A DNA stretch of 64,000 nt from JAVBSX01 sp051660685 (lineage in GTDB: Bacteria; Planctomycetota; Planctomycetia; Pirellulales; Thermoguttaceae), in the NCBI GenBank assembly GCA_051660685.1, contig JBOFQB010000111.1, positions 8,687 to 72,686 on the forward strand. The letters are read 5' to 3'. The notes under the pieces are model-generated. The model ran no database searches. It was not told the origin of the DNA and saw only the letters and a list, made by a program, of their open reading frames with translations. A program made the position numbers and the translations under genes. Shown piece by piece: positions 8,366 through 16,796 of the stretch. The first letter of the stretch is position 1. Every line of letters begins with the position of its first letter.

Positions 8366-9178
8366 ATGAAAACCCGTGTTTCCTGTTTCCTCTTGTCCCT
8401 CTTCGTTTTTTCCGTTTTCCCTCTCTTTGCGGCGGACTCTTCGGTTGATGCAATTGATTTTTTTGACGCAATTGATCAAGGAATCATCGACGCAAGAATT
8501 ATCGCCAAAAATTCGCTCGACGGTCAAATGGTCGTTGTCAACAAAACCAAAGAAACGGTTCTGGTTCACAAACCCTTTGCCTATGCTGCTGTTCCGGTTG
8601 TTGCCCAATTTGGAGGAGGTATGGGAGGAGGAGGTATGGGAGGTGGAATGGGCGGAGGTAGTATGGGCGGACGAAGTGGAGGAGGAAGTCAGAGTATGGG
8701 GGGCGGAATGGGCGGTATGAGTGGAGGTATGGGAGGAATGGGAGGTGGAATGGGCGGTATGGGGGGAGGTGGTATGATGAGTATCCCTGCTGAACGTGTT
8801 GTCCGCGAAAACGTGAAGACCGTTTGTCTGGAATACGGAAAACGTGAGCCTTATCCCAAAATCCGTTATGAGGTGAAACCGATCAGTGAATTTTCACAAG
8901 ACAAGGAATTGGCCGTACTTTGCGCAATGGTCGGGACAGGTCAGATTGATTCACAATCTGCTCAAGCCGCAACTTGGTTTGTAACAGGTGATTTGAATTG
9001 GGATGCTCTTGGTCAACTGACCCAAAAAACGGTTCGCGGACCAGTCCCTCAATTTTCGCCGGAACAATTGGCTCTTGCCCAACAAACCGTTGTTCAAGTC
9101 AAGTCAATCGTTGAAAACATAAAGACAGAGGGGAAGTCTGATACACCAGAAGACGGCACGACTTCTCAATCCCGTTAG
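8366..9178 (+). CDS. exported Gly/Met-rich protein
   Basis: A Sec signal peptide (MKTRVSCFLLSLFVFSVFPLFA) is followed by a short helical domain, a Gly/Met-rich low-complexity block at about residues 80-140 made of GGMGG and GGGMGG units, and a C-terminal domain of about 120 residues beginning RVVRENVKTVCLEYGKREPYPKIRYE. The product is 270 residues and presumably periplasmic or cell-wall associated. ATG 8366 is chosen because AGGTGAGG lies just upstream at a normal distance; GTG 8351 is the alternative in-frame start. The repetitive block is G-rich DNA and generates spurious frames on both strands. No enzymatic motif is visible. Confidence 0.75.
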   Translation: MKTRVSCFLLSLFVFSVFPLFAADSSVDAIDFFDAIDQGIIDARIIAKNSLDGQMVVVNKTKETVLVHKPFAYAAVPVVAQFGGGMGGGGMGGGMGGGSMGGRSGGGSQSMGGGMGGMSGGMGGMGGGMGGMGGGGMMSIPAERVVRENVKTVCLEYGKREPYPKIRYEVKPISEFSQDKELAVLCAMVGTGQIDSQSAQAATWFVTGDLNWDALGQLTQKTVRGPVPQFSPEQLALAQQTVVQVKSIVENIKTEGKSDTPEDGTTSQSR

Positions 9179-9242
9179 ACCTGTCCTACAACCGATTGTC
9201 CCTTTTTTTTAACTCAAATAACCCCAACATACGAGATACGAG

Positions 9243-10448
9243 ATGAAACGATTTGTTTGCACCCTTTGTCTGTTGAGCCTGTTTTGTGCCGCTTTGTGTA
9301 CGACACTTTGTGGAGCCGAATTGCCCCAATATAAGAAGATTGTTCTGAGTGACAAGTTTTATGCCGAAGGAGCTAATGTCGGTGATTTTAACAAAGACGG
9401 GCATCTCGACATCATTGCCGGTTGTTATTGGTATGAAGGACCCGATTTTACGGTTCAACACGAAGTTTATACTCCTGAAGCGGTTGATCCTGAATCGTAC
9501 ACAGACTGTTTTGGCGTTTTTGTGGACGATTTCAACGGAGATGGTTGGGCGGATTACTTTGTTTGCCCTCATCCGGGAACGGAATCGTATTGGTTTGAAA
9601 ATCCGCAAGGAAAAGACGAACATTGGAAAAAACATCTGGCGTTGAAAGAATTGGGAGGGGAATCGCCGATGTGGGCGGACATTATGGGAACGGGCCGAAA
9701 AGGTCCGGTTTACAACATGAACGGTTATATCGGGTTTGGGACTTGGGAAGTCAAGAACGGAATGCCCGAATGGACCTTTCATGCCGTTTCCAAGCGGGAT
9801 AGTCGTTTTCAACGATACACACATGGAATCGGATATGGTGATATTAACGGTAATGGACGGATTGATCTGATTGATGCTGAAGGATGGTGGGAGCATCCTG
9901 AGGGGTATACGGGGAAAGAACGTTGGAAGTTTCATCCGTTCAAATTCGCCGATGCAGCCGCACAAATGCTGATCTATGACGTTGACGGAGATGGTCTGAA
10001 TGATGTTGTGACCGCTTGGAACTGTCATTTGTACGGTTTGGTCTGGTACAAGCAGGTTCGTAAGGCAGACGGCGAAATTAGTTGGGAAAAGTATGAAATG
10101 TTGTCCCCCAATCCTGATGAAAATTCGACGGACTTCCGAATCAGTCAGATGCACGCCTTTGATACAGCTGATTTTAATGGGGACGGATTGACTGATTTTG
10201 TGACGGGGAAAAGATGGTGGGCTCACGGATCGAAAGGGGATAAGGAACCGAATGCAGATGCAGTTGTGTACTGGTTTGAACTCAAACGGGATGGAAACGG
10301 CGCAGCTCAATTTGTTCCGCATAAGGTGGACGACAACAGCGGGGTTGGAACTCAGGTTGTTGCAACCGATTTGAACGGAGATGGTGTGCCGGATGTGATC
10401 GCAAGTAACAAGAAGGGAACGTTTGTTCATCTGAGTGAGCAAAAGTAG
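9243..10448 (+). CDS. secreted VCBS/FG-GAP repeat protein
   Basis: A signal peptide (first about 24 residues, ending CGA) precedes several calcium-binding repeats of the FG-GAP/VCBS type: GDFNKDGHLD, DDFNGDGWAD, GDINGNGRID, YDVDGDGLND, ADFNGDGLTD and TDLNGDGVPD, spaced by aromatic-rich strands such as WYEGPDF. This suggests a seven-bladed beta-propeller of 401 residues, acting outside the cytoplasm in adhesion or in carbohydrate or protein binding. Proteins of this type are abundant in planctomycetes. It starts 64 bases after the preceding exported protein and may share its transcript. No catalytic residues are recognised. Confidence 0.85.
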   Translation: MKRFVCTLCLLSLFCAALCTTLCGAELPQYKKIVLSDKFYAEGANVGDFNKDGHLDIIAGCYWYEGPDFTVQHEVYTPEAVDPESYTDCFGVFVDDFNGDGWADYFVCPHPGTESYWFENPQGKDEHWKKHLALKELGGESPMWADIMGTGRKGPVYNMNGYIGFGTWEVKNGMPEWTFHAVSKRDSRFQRYTHGIGYGDINGNGRIDLIDAEGWWEHPEGYTGKERWKFHPFKFADAAAQMLIYDVDGDGLNDVVTAWNCHLYGLVWYKQVRKADGEISWEKYEMLSPNPDENSTDFRISQMHAFDTADFNGDGLTDFVTGKRWWAHGSKGDKEPNADAVVYWFELKRDGNGAAQFVPHKVDDNSGVGTQVVATDLNGDGVPDVIASNKKGTFVHLSEQK

Positions 10449-10507
10449 AGCTTTGGGTTTCGTTGAGTTCGTTTGTCAATGATTTGTATTGACGATGATC
10501 GCATATC

Positions 10508-10797
10508 GTAGCTGCATAGCAGCGACCTTATTGTAGCCCCGTGCAAGACGTACTCGTCGCAGCTCGGGGTTAAATGCGCACAAAAAAAAATAGAGCTGCG
10601 TAGCTGCGACCTAAATACGTCGTTTAGCCGAGGAACAACGTTCCGCGCGTATTGAAATCTCTGTACGCGCGATACGTTGTATCGCGGCTAAACATGAGGT
10701 CGCTCCTAAGGAGCTTGTTTTGTAGGGGGGAACGCTTAACCCGGGGTTGCGCTTCGCTTCACCCCGGGCTACAAAAAGGTCGCTGCTATGCAGCTAC
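10508..10797. repeat. 290-bp composite palindrome with central B module
   Basis: The stretch is one long imperfect palindrome. It starts GTAGCTGCATAGCAGCGACC and ends with the complementary AGGTCGCTGCTATGCAGCTAC. Inside are a degenerate left A module (GTAGCCCCG...CTCGGGGTTAA) and a regular right one (TTAACCCGGGG...CCCCGGGCTAC), further C-type hairpins, and near the centre a B module (10622-10693). It occupies most of the 520-base gap between the VCBS protein and the histidine kinase. The remainder of the gap shows no gene. Confidence 0.9.
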
Positions 10798-10968
10798 AAA
10801 AGGACACTGTAAACACGATTACGTTCAAAGGCTGGTCTTTTGATTTTGCGTGACCTGCACCCCACTTTTTAATGTTGACAAAGCACTACGGTCTCTTTTT
10901 CTCTACAATTTCCTGTTTCTTTGTATTTCCGATTCTTTACATCCCCCTGATTCTTACGATTTCCTTTG

Positions 10969-13900
10969 ATGAAAAAAGTTAGATTGCGAACACAATTTTG
11001 GGGGTTTCTTGCGTTTGCGTTGATCCTCTTCTTGTTGCAAATCGTTTTTGCATGGACACAGTTCAAAATGGCGAACCAACTTGTTCTTCTCGAAGAACAG
11101 AGTAATCAGGTCAGCCTGATCGTTGAGGAATTCCGGCTTTCTTCCCGAGATTTGACACGATTTGCCCGGGCTTATTGTGAGACACATCGTGAAGAATTTG
11201 CGACCCTTTATGCGGACATTCTCAACTGGCGTAGTGGAATAACACCCCGACCGCGCGTCTTGAATCCCCGTCTTGCACAATTGGCCGGGAAATTACCGAT
11301 TTCTGAACTCGATCTGCTCAGAAAACTGAAGGTTCCTGAGGAAGAATTTGAATTATTCAAGCAGGCGTTGGAAATCAGTGAGGAACTGGTCTTGATCGAA
11401 ACCGAGGGGATGGAGTCGTTTGTTCCTCGCCGACAAGTTGTCGACGGGGCATCTCCGAATGATTTTTCGACGAAACTGAAACAACGATCCGTTCAGGTCT
11501 TATACAGTGATGAGTATCAGGACAAACTGGATGCCGTTCAGGAGAAACTGCTTCGTTTTTCACAACAATATGATGAGCGGGTCGGAGAGGAGATTCAGTT
11601 CCTGAAGTACCGATTTTCTTGGTTGGGAGTGATTGGTTTTGTTCTTCAATGTTTAACGGTTCTTGTATTAACAGCAGCAATCACGCTTTACACGATTTCA
11701 CTTCGTCGGGAGACGAATGATCGGATTCGTTTTATGTTTCATGCGAATCCAACAGCGTGTCTGTTGTGGGATCCGGCAACGTTGAAATTGCTGACCTGTA
11801 ATCAGGGGATACTCAAGCTGTTTGGTGTGGAAGAGGAGAAGGATTTTTTAGAGCATTTTGCCGATTTTTCGCCGGAATATCAGCCGGACGGTCAGAAATC
11901 GTCGGAAATGGCGTTGATAAAGATTCGATTGGCGGAGAAGGAAGGGGAAATGCACTTTGAATGGTTGCATCAACGTCGAGATGGAACCCCCATTCCTTGT
12001 GCCGTGTCCTTAGTTCGATCCGAAGGAGGACCGAATACCGTGATTGCGGGTTTTCTTCGAGATTTGCGAGAAGAAAAGGCGTTGCGGGCTGCTCAGGAAG
12101 AATTGCGGGTTCGCGTCACGACGCTGCTTGATTTGACCCCGCTTTCTGTCTTGTTGTTTAATGAACAGAATGAACCGATTTTTTGCAATGAGGAAACCGT
12201 CCGCGAGTATGGTGTGTCAGGTCGGCGGGAGTTGTTCGATCACTTTTTCGACCGTTTTATGCCGGTGTATCAGCCGAATGGACATTCTTCTCGGGCAATG
12301 TTGCAAGATAAAATCGTCAAGGCGTATGAAAAAGGACGAGTTCGTTTTGAATGGGTTCGCCTGAATACTGAGGGTGAGTTGATACCGACAGAGGTGACGT
12401 TGGTCCCGACGGAAATCAACGGTGTTCGTTTGATCGCCAGTTATGCTCTTGATTTGCGGGAAATCAAACAGGTCCAAGCCCAACTTGCAGCCGAGCAGGA
12501 AGAATTACGTCGGGCCAAAGAAGTCGCGGAACAGTCCGCGCAAGCGAAAAGTGTGTTTTTAGCGAACATGTCGCATGAAATCCGAACGCCAATGAATGCG
12601 ATACTGGGGTTGACGTATTTGTGTTTACAGAGTGATTTGACCGAGCAACAGCGGGATTATCTTGAGAAGACGCAGGATTCGACGAAGAAGTTGCTTCGCA
12701 TTATTGATGATATTCTTGATTTTTCCAAGATTGAGGCGGGAAAACTGGGAATTGAAGAGATACCGTTTAATCTTTCGGAAACCGTTCGTGAGGTTGTGGA
12801 AATACTGTCTTTCAAAGCCGAACAAAAGGGGCTGGAATTACGGGTTGAGATTGACAAGTTGATCCCGGATGAACTGCTTGGTGATCCGCTACGTTTGCGT
12901 CAGGTTTTATTGAACCTGACGAGCAATGCCGCTAAATTTACTGAACAGGGTGAAGTGAGGGTTCAGGTTCATCTGGAATGTCGGGCTGATGAACCGGTTC
13001 ATGCTGAAAATGAAATTGTTCTGTCCTTTCATGTGAGTGATACGGGGATTGGTATGACGGAAGAACAGTTGGAACAGTTATTTGACTCCTTTACGCAAGC
13101 GGACAGTTCGACGACGAGGAAATACGGGGGGACCGGTTTGGGGTTGGTGATTTCCCGGAATCTGGTTCAGCTTATGGGAGGTCATATTTCGGTGTCCAGT
13201 GTTTCCGGAAAAGGGACGAGTTTTTTCTTTACCGTTCGGTTGAAGCGGGCAACGACGGAAGGGGTTGCCGATGATGAGGATGGTGTGAATAATGATTTGT
13301 CACAATTGCGGCTTTTGATTGTCGATGATAGTGCAACGGACCGTGAGGTGATTAGCAAAATGGCGAGTCGTTTTACGGCGAATGTCGAAACGGCGGAGAG
13401 TGGAGAAGCGGCAATCAACCTGATTCGTCAAGCAAAGCCGGAAGAAAAAGGTTATGATATTGTTCTTGTCGACTGGAAGATGCCGCGTATGGACGGAATT
13501 GAAACGATTCGGAAAATTCGGGAGGAAGAGAACACGGAAAATCCTCCTGAGATACTTATGGTTTCGGCTTATGACCGGACGGAGTGCATACGGCAAGCGT
13601 CGAGTTGTGATATAGCGGGATTTCTCGTGAAACCTGTAACGACGCAATCGCTTAAAGAGGCTCTGCACCTTGCAACGTCGGCACATCATCAGCATCAACA
13701 ACACAAACAGGAACATGTTGTTGTTCCGGCAATCCTCAAGACCCCAATCTCTCTTGAAGGAGCGCGTGTTTTATTGGTTGAAGACAATCGGGTCAATCAA
13801 ATTGTTGCAGCAGGCATGTTGAACATGTTTGGGGTGGACCTTGATATAGCGAATGATGGTTTTGAAGCGTTGGAGAGGGTTCAACAGAAGACATACGATT

Positions 13901-14121
13901 TAGTTTTGATGGATGTACAGATGCCGAACATGGACGGACTTGAAGCGGCGCGGGAGATACGGAAATTGGGTTATGACCGATTGCCGATTATAGCAATGAC
14001 CGCGCATGCAATGGACAGTGATTACCAGAAGAGTCTGGAGGTTGGGATGAACGATCATTTGACGAAACCGATTGACCCTGAGAAACTGCGGGGGACATTA
14101 CAGAGGTGGATCAGGGAGTAA
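10969..14121 (+). CDS. membrane hybrid histidine kinase with two PAS and two receiver domains
   Basis: This 1050-residue sensor kinase has a transmembrane helix near the N-terminus (about 8-30), a helical extracytoplasmic sensor region of about 180 residues and a second transmembrane helix (about 215-245). Two PAS-like domains follow (about 255-375 and 385-500; HANPTACLLWDP and LDLTPLSVLLFNE), then a coiled coil. The HisKA domain has the phospho-acceptor in MSHEIRTPMNAI (His536) and the ATPase domain has N-box NLTSNAAKF plus DTGIGM and GTGLGL. Two receiver domains follow, with acceptors Asp835 (LVDWKMP) and Asp982 (LMDVQMP) and the KPV/KPI lysines. There is no output or HPt domain, so phosphate must pass to a separate partner. 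ATG 10969 is the first ATG. Its ligand is unknown. Confidence 0.93.
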   Translation: MKKVRLRTQFWGFLAFALILFLLQIVFAWTQFKMANQLVLLEEQSNQVSLIVEEFRLSSRDLTRFARAYCETHREEFATLYADILNWRSGITPRPRVLNPRLAQLAGKLPISELDLLRKLKVPEEEFELFKQALEISEELVLIETEGMESFVPRRQVVDGASPNDFSTKLKQRSVQVLYSDEYQDKLDAVQEKLLRFSQQYDERVGEEIQFLKYRFSWLGVIGFVLQCLTVLVLTAAITLYTISLRRETNDRIRFMFHANPTACLLWDPATLKLLTCNQGILKLFGVEEEKDFLEHFADFSPEYQPDGQKSSEMALIKIRLAEKEGEMHFEWLHQRRDGTPIPCAVSLVRSEGGPNTVIAGFLRDLREEKALRAAQEELRVRVTTLLDLTPLSVLLFNEQNEPIFCNEETVREYGVSGRRELFDHFFDRFMPVYQPNGHSSRAMLQDKIVKAYEKGRVRFEWVRLNTEGELIPTEVTLVPTEINGVRLIASYALDLREIKQVQAQLAAEQEELRRAKEVAEQSAQAKSVFLANMSHEIRTPMNAILGLTYLCLQSDLTEQQRDYLEKTQDSTKKLLRIIDDILDFSKIEAGKLGIEEIPFNLSETVREVVEILSFKAEQKGLELRVEIDKLIPDELLGDPLRLRQVLLNLTSNAAKFTEQGEVRVQVHLECRADEPVHAENEIVLSFHVSDTGIGMTEEQLEQLFDSFTQADSSTTRKYGGTGLGLVISRNLVQLMGGHISVSSVSGKGTSFFFTVRLKRATTEGVADDEDGVNNDLSQLRLLIVDDSATDREVISKMASRFTANVETAESGEAAINLIRQAKPEEKGYDIVLVDWKMPRMDGIETIRKIREEENTENPPEILMVSAYDRTECIRQASSCDIAGFLVKPVTTQSLKEALHLATSAHHQHQQHKQEHVVVPAILKTPISLEGARVLLVEDNRVNQIVAAGMLNMFGVDLDIANDGFEALERVQQKTYDLVLMDVQMPNMDGLEAAREIRKLGYDRLPIIAMTAHAMDSDYQKSLEVGMNDHLTKPIDPEKLRGTLQRWIRE

Positions 14122-14154
14122 GTAGGAGGGGGGACAGGAGTAGATGAGGGGATC

Positions 14155-14261
14155 GTTTAGCCGCGATACAACGTATCGCGCGTAATAAAACTTCAATACG
14201 CGCGGAACGTTGTTCCTCGGCTAAACGGGGAAACACGCAGAACGTTGTTCTGCGGCTAAAC
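14155..14261. repeat. B module plus extra arm
   Basis: A full B module (14155-14226; GTTTAGCCGCGATAC... to ...GGAACGTTGTTCCTCGGC) is followed directly by a third, variant arm with hairpin GCAGAAC-GTT-GTTCTGC and another GGCTAAAC end. A G-rich tract (14124-14153) precedes it. The element lies between the kinase gene and kdsB; the T-run after it could help terminate transcription from the kinase. Confidence 0.9.
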
Positions 14262-14285
14262 GGCTTTTTTTTCAGGAGGAGAAGA

Positions 14286-15044
14286 ATGATGAAGAGTTAT
14301 ATTATTATTCCGGCTCGATTGGCGTCAACGCGATTGCCCGAGAAAATGTTACTTGCCGAAACGGGCAAACCGTTGATCCAATATGCTTACGAAGCGGCAC
14401 AAAAGAGTCAACGGGCAAGTGGTGTCTGTATCGCGTGCGATCATCAGCGAATTTATGAAGCGGTTGAAGGATTTGGGGGGAAGGTTTTTATGACGAACCC
14501 TGAAGCGCCGAGCGGGACGGATCGGATTGCCGAAGTCGCAGCCAAGCTGGAAGATGTCGATATTGTGGTCAATGTTCAAGGCGATGAACCTGAAATGGAT
14601 TGCTTGGCAATTGATGCGGTCATTCAACTGTTGGAGGATCACCCGAATGCGGTCATGTCAACGGCATGTACGCCGATTCGCTCGAAGTCAGACCTTGAGA
14701 ACCCGGCGTTTGTCAAGGTTGTTTTCGACCAAAATTATCGAGCAATGTATTTCAGTCGCAGTGTTATTCCCCATCCTAGAACGTGGGATGATGAAATGTT
14801 GAAGAGTGAACCGCCGTTATTCTATCTGCATCTCGGTTTATACGCCTATCGTCGTGATTTTCTGCTTCGTTATCCCAAAATGCCTTCCTGTCCGCTTGAG
14901 AAAACGGAGATGTTGGAACAATTACGGGTTTTGCACAACGGGTATTCGATTATGATGACGGTTGTCGAGAAGGCTCCACATGGAATCGACACGCCGGAAG
15001 ATTACCGACGCTTTGTGGAACGTGAAATGGGCGGAAAGAGGTAG
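14286..15044 (+). CDS. kdsB: 3-deoxy-manno-octulosonate cytidylyltransferase (CMP-KDO synthetase)
   Basis: KdsB activates KDO with CTP to CMP-KDO for assembly of the lipopolysaccharide inner core, in the cytoplasm. The 252-residue protein has the N-terminal nucleotide-binding motif IPARLASTRLPEKML with the GKP loop, then PSGTDRIAE, the metal-binding VNVQGDEP, a YLHLGLYAYRRDFL segment and the C-terminal GIDTPEDY acidic pair, all in the family's order. Length is typical. A strong Shine-Dalgarno sequence AGGAGG precedes ATG 14286. It implies an LPS-like outer-membrane lipid. No other KDO or lipid A gene is in the window. Confidence 0.95.
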   Translation: MMKSYIIIPARLASTRLPEKMLLAETGKPLIQYAYEAAQKSQRASGVCIACDHQRIYEAVEGFGGKVFMTNPEAPSGTDRIAEVAAKLEDVDIVVNVQGDEPEMDCLAIDAVIQLLEDHPNAVMSTACTPIRSKSDLENPAFVKVVFDQNYRAMYFSRSVIPHPRTWDDEMLKSEPPLFYLHLGLYAYRRDFLLRYPKMPSCPLEKTEMLEQLRVLHNGYSIMMTVVEKAPHGIDTPEDYRRFVEREMGGKR

Positions 15045-15087
15045 GGATGAGGGGATCGGGGGGAGTTGGCATTCTTGAGGTCTAAAT

Positions 15088-15153
15088 GGACGTGCGATTC
15101 TGCCCGAATTGTACGAACTGACGGATGACGAAATCAAAATCGTCGCAGGATAA
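15088..15153 (+). pseudogene. possible 3' remnant of a larger gene
   Basis: In the 317-base gap between kdsB and the next gene a short frame reads GRAILPELYELTDDEIKIVAG and then TAA, with stops shortly upstream. This resembles the C-terminal residues of Eco57I/type IIG-like methylase-nuclease proteins (LYxLTxxEIxIVEG). It is only about 21 codons, so it is a candidate gene relic, not a gene. The rest of the gap holds no supportable gene; it ends in a C-rich tract at about 15328-15359. Confidence 0.3.
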
Positions 15154-15361
15154 TCAATTTGTCTTATGCTTGAGGTGGACCAAGAGTTTTTTTTGTGACT
15201 AGTATTTTATATCAACTAAAATCTATGGAAAATAACAGTCGAAATGGAACACAGCGTAATGACGGATTTTGCAATGATGAGCCATCAATACTGTTTCCCT
15301 CAACCCTCTCAGGTAAGTATTGCTACCTATTCCCTATCACCCAGTCCCTATCACCTACATC

Positions 15362-16414
15362 ATGCTCCCTTTTTTGAACAAATTGGCAATTCGGCTTGCT
15401 CTTGGCGCCGAACATTGGGATGAGACCGTTCGGCAAAAGTCAGCTGACTTTTTTTGGTCCGCTCAGGATGAAAGCGGGGGGTTTGTCGGACGGAGAGGAA
15501 CCGGCGATCTCTACTATACAGGTTTCGCCTTACGCGGCCTCGCTCTACTCGGTTGTTTGACCGATTCTGAACAAACACGATTGGTCGAACAGTTTCTGAT
15601 CCGCTTTCTTAACCAATCCGAACCTCTTCGCGCCATTGATGTCCTCTCCCTGCTCTTTAGCTCGGTTTTGCTGGAACTGACAACATCGCGGAATGTCTTT
15701 GCCGTTCAAAATGAGGATCGTCGGGATTGGGCAATGAAACAAATGGGACGATTTCAGGCTCAAGATGGAGGTTTTGTTTCGTCCGCACAAACACCTCATT
15801 CCAGCACTTATCACACCTTCCTTGTGTATGCCGGACTCGAATTACTCGGGCCTGATCTGGTTTTCACCACAACCGAAGAATGTCGTAATCTGTTGCAATT
15901 TCTGCTCAAACGACAACGAAAAGAGGGGGGATTTGCGGAATTGGCCTTACTTCCTCAAGGAGGGACCAATCCAACAACGGCCGCAATCAGTTTGCTCACC
16001 ATGTTGCGTGAAAAATGGTTGGAACTCGAAGAGGTCCCTGCTGAATTGTTGCTGAAACTGGATCATTCCGTTCAACAGGGGATTGCGTTCTTGAAACAGC
16101 AATTAGTCCCAGCATCCGGTTTTCGCGCCCATGTCCGAATTCCTGTTCCCGATCTGCTGAGTACCTTCACCTCCTTGTTGATTCTGCTTGATTCGTCGAC
16201 CATCCCCTTGACCAACCCGTCTCATTGCCCCTCCCTTGCTCCGCTTTCCCCAAGTGAATTGTGCGGAATCCGTTCATTCGTCGAATCGCTCAAACGTCCT
16301 CAACAGAATCAAGAAGGATTTGCGGGGGGAGTCTGGGATCAGGAACCCGACGTTGAGTTTACCTTTTATGGTTGGGGAACGCTCGCGCTTTTGGGGGACG
16401 ATGCTTCCTTGTAA
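15362..16414 (+). CDS. prenyltransferase/squalene-cyclase-like alpha/alpha-toroid protein
   Basis: The 350-residue protein is built of repeated helical pairs with the QDGGF-type turn: SAQDESGGFVGRRGTGDLYYTGFALRGL, FQAQDGGFVSSAQ...STYHTFLVYAGLELL, QRKEGGFAELAL...NPTTAAISLL, and NQEGFAGGVWDQEPDVEFTFYGWGTLAL. This is the pattern of protein prenyltransferase beta subunits and squalene-hopene cyclase-like domains. The acidic DCTAE or DxDD catalytic motifs of cyclases are not visible, and no signal peptide is present, so the specific reaction is unknown. ATG 15362 is used; upstream codons are repeat-derived. Another toroid protein lies at 48809-50629. Confidence 0.75.
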   Translation: MLPFLNKLAIRLALGAEHWDETVRQKSADFFWSAQDESGGFVGRRGTGDLYYTGFALRGLALLGCLTDSEQTRLVEQFLIRFLNQSEPLRAIDVLSLLFSSVLLELTTSRNVFAVQNEDRRDWAMKQMGRFQAQDGGFVSSAQTPHSSTYHTFLVYAGLELLGPDLVFTTTEECRNLLQFLLKRQRKEGGFAELALLPQGGTNPTTAAISLLTMLREKWLELEEVPAELLLKLDHSVQQGIAFLKQQLVPASGFRAHVRIPVPDLLSTFTSLLILLDSSTIPLTNPSHCPSLAPLSPSELCGIRSFVESLKRPQQNQEGFAGGVWDQEPDVEFTFYGWGTLALLGDDASL

Positions 16415-16478
16415 ACGGCAATCAGTGCTTTGTTCGCATTAAAAATTGGGATTCGTGATTCGGGTGTATACAACTTTT

Positions 16479-16732
16479 GTAGTCCCGTCGGGACGACCTT
16501 TTTGTAGCCCGGGGTGAAGGGATCTTAAGCGACCGCAACCCCGGGTTAAGCGGTCCCCCACAACAAAATGTAGCTCCGTCAGGTGCGGCCTAATCCATCA
16601 TGCTGTTTTTGTACCATTTACAGATGCCTTTTTAGGTCGCAGCTACGCAGCTCCTTTTTTGTGTGTCATTTAACCCGGGGTTGCGCTGCGCTTCACCCCG
16701 GGCTACAAATAGGTCGCCGCTAATGCGGCTAC
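16479..16732. repeat. 254-bp composite palindrome (A and C modules)
   Basis: The left half holds GTAGTCCCGTCGGGACGACC, then GTAGCCCGGGGTG...CAACCCCGGGTTA, then TAGCTCCGTCAGGTGCGGCC. The right half mirrors it with AGGTCGCAGCTACGCAGCTC, TTAACCCGGGG...CCCCGGGCTAC and AGGTCGCCGCTAATGCGGCTAC. There is no B module in the centre. It fills most of the 380-base gap between the convergent toroid-protein gene and larC; the remainder holds no gene. Confidence 0.9.
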
Positions 16733-16796
16733 TTCCATACGACGGTCTGCTGACTTGCTCTACATCTATATCCCACTTTTTAACATGAACGGTGTA

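Noticed and set aside
8165..8608. Minus-strand ORF of 147 codons
   Set aside because: It overlaps the start of the Gly/Met-rich exported protein and consists of low-complexity residues without a domain.
9186..10442. Long antisense ORF of 418 codons on the minus strand
   Set aside because: It mirrors the VCBS protein, which has a signal peptide and clear calcium-binding repeats; the antisense product has no motif.
10508..10797. Attenuator, riboswitch or structured ncRNA specific to the kinase gene
   Set aside because: The same modules recur beside unrelated genes and in both orientations, so they are dispersed repeats.
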